This document shows positions 62,716 through 64,000 of a stretch of DNA of 64,000 nucleotides, one piece after another. The DNA is taken from assembly GCF_008329945.1 (NCBI RefSeq), contig NZ_CP035807.1, forward strand, positions 3,162,001 to 3,226,000, in the 5' to 3' direction. The stretch is from Thiospirochaeta perfilievii. GTDB lineage: Bacteria; Spirochaetota; Spirochaetia; DSM-2461. The first letter of the stretch is position 1. Each line of letters begins with the position of its first letter. The notes beneath the pieces were generated by a model. That model saw only the letters and a list, made by a program, of their open reading frames with translations. It searched no databases and had not been told where the DNA came from. The position numbers and the translations under genes were made by a program.

Positions 62716-64000
62716 TTGAGCATAAAGTCAAAGTTAATGTTATATATTGGAGGAACCCTTTCTGTTCTACTTGTCTTCTCATTTTCAATTTTAATCTACC
62801 TATCTTATATAGAAATAAAAGATAACCTTGATATAGAGATGAATAATGAATCTACTACTATTACGAAGCAGGTATCAGATTTAATAAATACTTCCGCAAA
62901 AAGTTACTTAATGGGTGTTGGTAATAGTGCACTAGTTATATCCCAAAATTTCAAAGGTGATAATAAAGAACAGTTAATTAGTGATCTAGTTAAAATACGT
63001 TTTTTAAAAACAGGGTTTATATTTATAACGGATGAAAAAGGAATAATAATTGGTCATCCTAATAAGGATTTAATTGGAACCATCTCTCCTATGCTCTCCT
63101 GGTTACAAAGGTTAAAGCATGATGAAAATGAGTTTAAAGAGTACGATGAATTGAATCGAAATAAACTTGTTTATAGGGTCTATGATACACACCTAGGGAT
63201 AAATATATGTGTTTCAGCTTATACATCAGAGTTTATTAATGCTGTTGATTTAAAAGAGTTAAATAAAACTATGAATAATATAAAAATTGGTAAAAGTGGA
63301 TATCCCTTTTTAATAGGGTATGATGGTAGAATTATCACCCACCCTAACAGGGAACTTTTACATGAAAACGGAAATGAACTTATAACTAAGATAGTTGAGA
63401 GTAAAAGTGGCTTTATTTTGTATAATTGGAGGATTAGTGATGAGAAAATTAGAGAGAAGTATGTTAAGTATAAAAATGATAAAAACTCAGAAATTATAGT
63501 TGCTGTTACCGGTTATATAGATGAAGCTTATAGAACACTACATAATCAGATTAAATTAATAATAATTATAGGTTCTCTAGTTTTAATAGTTGTATTACTT
63601 CTAATAACCCTTGTTTCTTCAAAAGTTACGACCCCTTTAAATAAATTCACAGACAAATTTAAGGATATATCTATAGGCCAAGGAGATTTGACCCAAAGAA
63701 TGGAAGTTAAAAGCGGTGATGAACTTGGTATTATGGCAGAATATTTTAACAAGTTTTTGGACAATTTACAGAAAATAGTTAATAGTGTTAAAAACTCTTC
63801 ATTAAAAACAATGGAGATTAAAAATAGAATATTGTCAGACGTTGATGAGACTTCTATAGCTTTAAGTCAGATAAATAGCAATGTTAATAGAATAAACGGC
63901 CAGACAGATGATCTATTTATCAATGTTAATAGTAGTGCCCTTTGTGTAACTACAATAAGCAAGGATATAAAAGAGCTTAATAGCTCAATAAATAAACAGG
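62716..64000 (+). CDS. Methyl-accepting chemotaxis protein, cut by the window edge
   Basis: From TTG with AAGGAG upstream the frame runs open to the end of the window. It has a membrane helix (about residues 10-31), a double-Cache-type external domain (about 32-270: FIFITDEKGIIIGHPNKDL, GKSGYPFLIGYDGRIITHPNRE), a second helix (about 278-300) and a HAMP domain (TPLNKFTDKFKDISIGQGDLTQRM). The beginning of the signalling coiled coil is also present. The methylation and hairpin regions lie beyond the window. Ligand likely a small molecule; Cache domains often bind amino or organic acids. Confidence 0.93.
   Translation, partial: MSIKSKLMLYIGGTLSVLLVFSFSILIYLSYIEIKDNLDIEMNNESTTITKQVSDLINTSAKSYLMGVGNSALVISQNFKGDNKEQLISDLVKIRFLKTGFIFITDEKGIIIGHPNKDLIGTISPMLSWLQRLKHDENEFKEYDELNRNKLVYRVYDTHLGINICVSAYTSEFINAVDLKELNKTMNNIKIGKSGYPFLIGYDGRIITHPNRELLHENGNELITKIVESKSGFILYNWRISDEKIREKYVKYKNDKNSEIIVAVTGYIDEAYRTLHNQIKLIIIIGSLVLIVVLLLITLVSSKVTTPLNKFTDKFKDISIGQGDLTQRMEVKSGDELGIMAEYFNKFLDNLQKIVNSVKNSSLKTMEIKNRILSDVDETSIALSQINSNVNRINGQTDDLFINVNSSALCVTTISKDIKELNSSINKQ

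Noticed and set aside
1-64000. CRISPR array, prophage or replication origin
   Set aside because: No regularly spaced repeats, phage structural genes, or DnaA-box clusters were seen.

Overview
The window is an A+T-rich bacterial chromosome segment, most likely from a spirochaete (Spirochaetaceae-like). The evidence for this is the radical SAM/DUF2344 fusion next to mreCD-mrdA-rodA, a cytidylate kinase of the GCGNST type, the yicC-cmk-rpoZ-miaA order, LPP20-type lipoproteins, methyl-accepting chemotaxis proteins and many small transport and sensor lipoproteins. No phage, intact insertion sequence or CRISPR array is visible. The assignment is inference from gene content.

Layout. 0-8.3 kb is a compact plus-strand operon for cell shape and elongation (mreC, mreD, PBP2, rodA), followed by a large radical SAM protein, a VF530-type small protein and a PHP hydrolase. 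8.3-11.3 kb is minus strand: an FMN-binding protein, a membrane polyferredoxin and a membrane-anchored alpha/beta hydrolase, ending at tRNA-Gln. 11.5-25.4 kb holds one-carbon/methionine metabolism, yaaA, an ArsC/Spx-like protein, an ABC-F ATPase, a chemoreceptor, an M32 carboxypeptidase, a DUF606 transporter with a divergent Crp-type regulator, a family 3 glycosidase and a two-component system. 25.4-37.5 kb is the most accessory-looking stretch: a glycosyltransferase-like protein, TSCPD and PAP2 proteins, an MFS transporter, a histidine kinase paired with a double solute-binding lipoprotein, a beta-lactamase-fold hydrolase, a frameshifted MFS gene and a DUF134 regulator facing an NADH oxidase/CoA-disulfide reductase-like gene across a perfect 20-bp palindrome. 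37.8-56.9 kb is mostly housekeeping (murC, yicC, cmk, rpoZ, miaA, dxs, alaA-like, gltX, glyS, tyrS). It also contains two lipoprotein genes and a minus-strand trio with a variant HD-GYP protein. 57-64 kb ends with a solute-binding protein, a VOC protein, a remnant of a pyrimidine-dimer glycosylase gene, a four-gene operon (SnoaL/NTF2-like, SDR, DUF523-DUF1722, FAD oxidoreductase) and a chemoreceptor cut by the window edge.

Four patterns cut across the annotation. First, three genes (PHP, yaaA, miaA) have conserved or plausible N-termini that reach past every ATG/GTG/TTG, which points to ATA, ATT or CTG starts. Second, four genes are broken by a one-base loss, each in or near a short run of G; these may be real decay, sequence error or frameshifting. 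Third, three genes have hairpins that bury the ribosome binding site. Fourth, several genes have no ribosome binding site and a -10-like hexamer 6-7 bases before the start codon, as expected for leaderless mRNAs.
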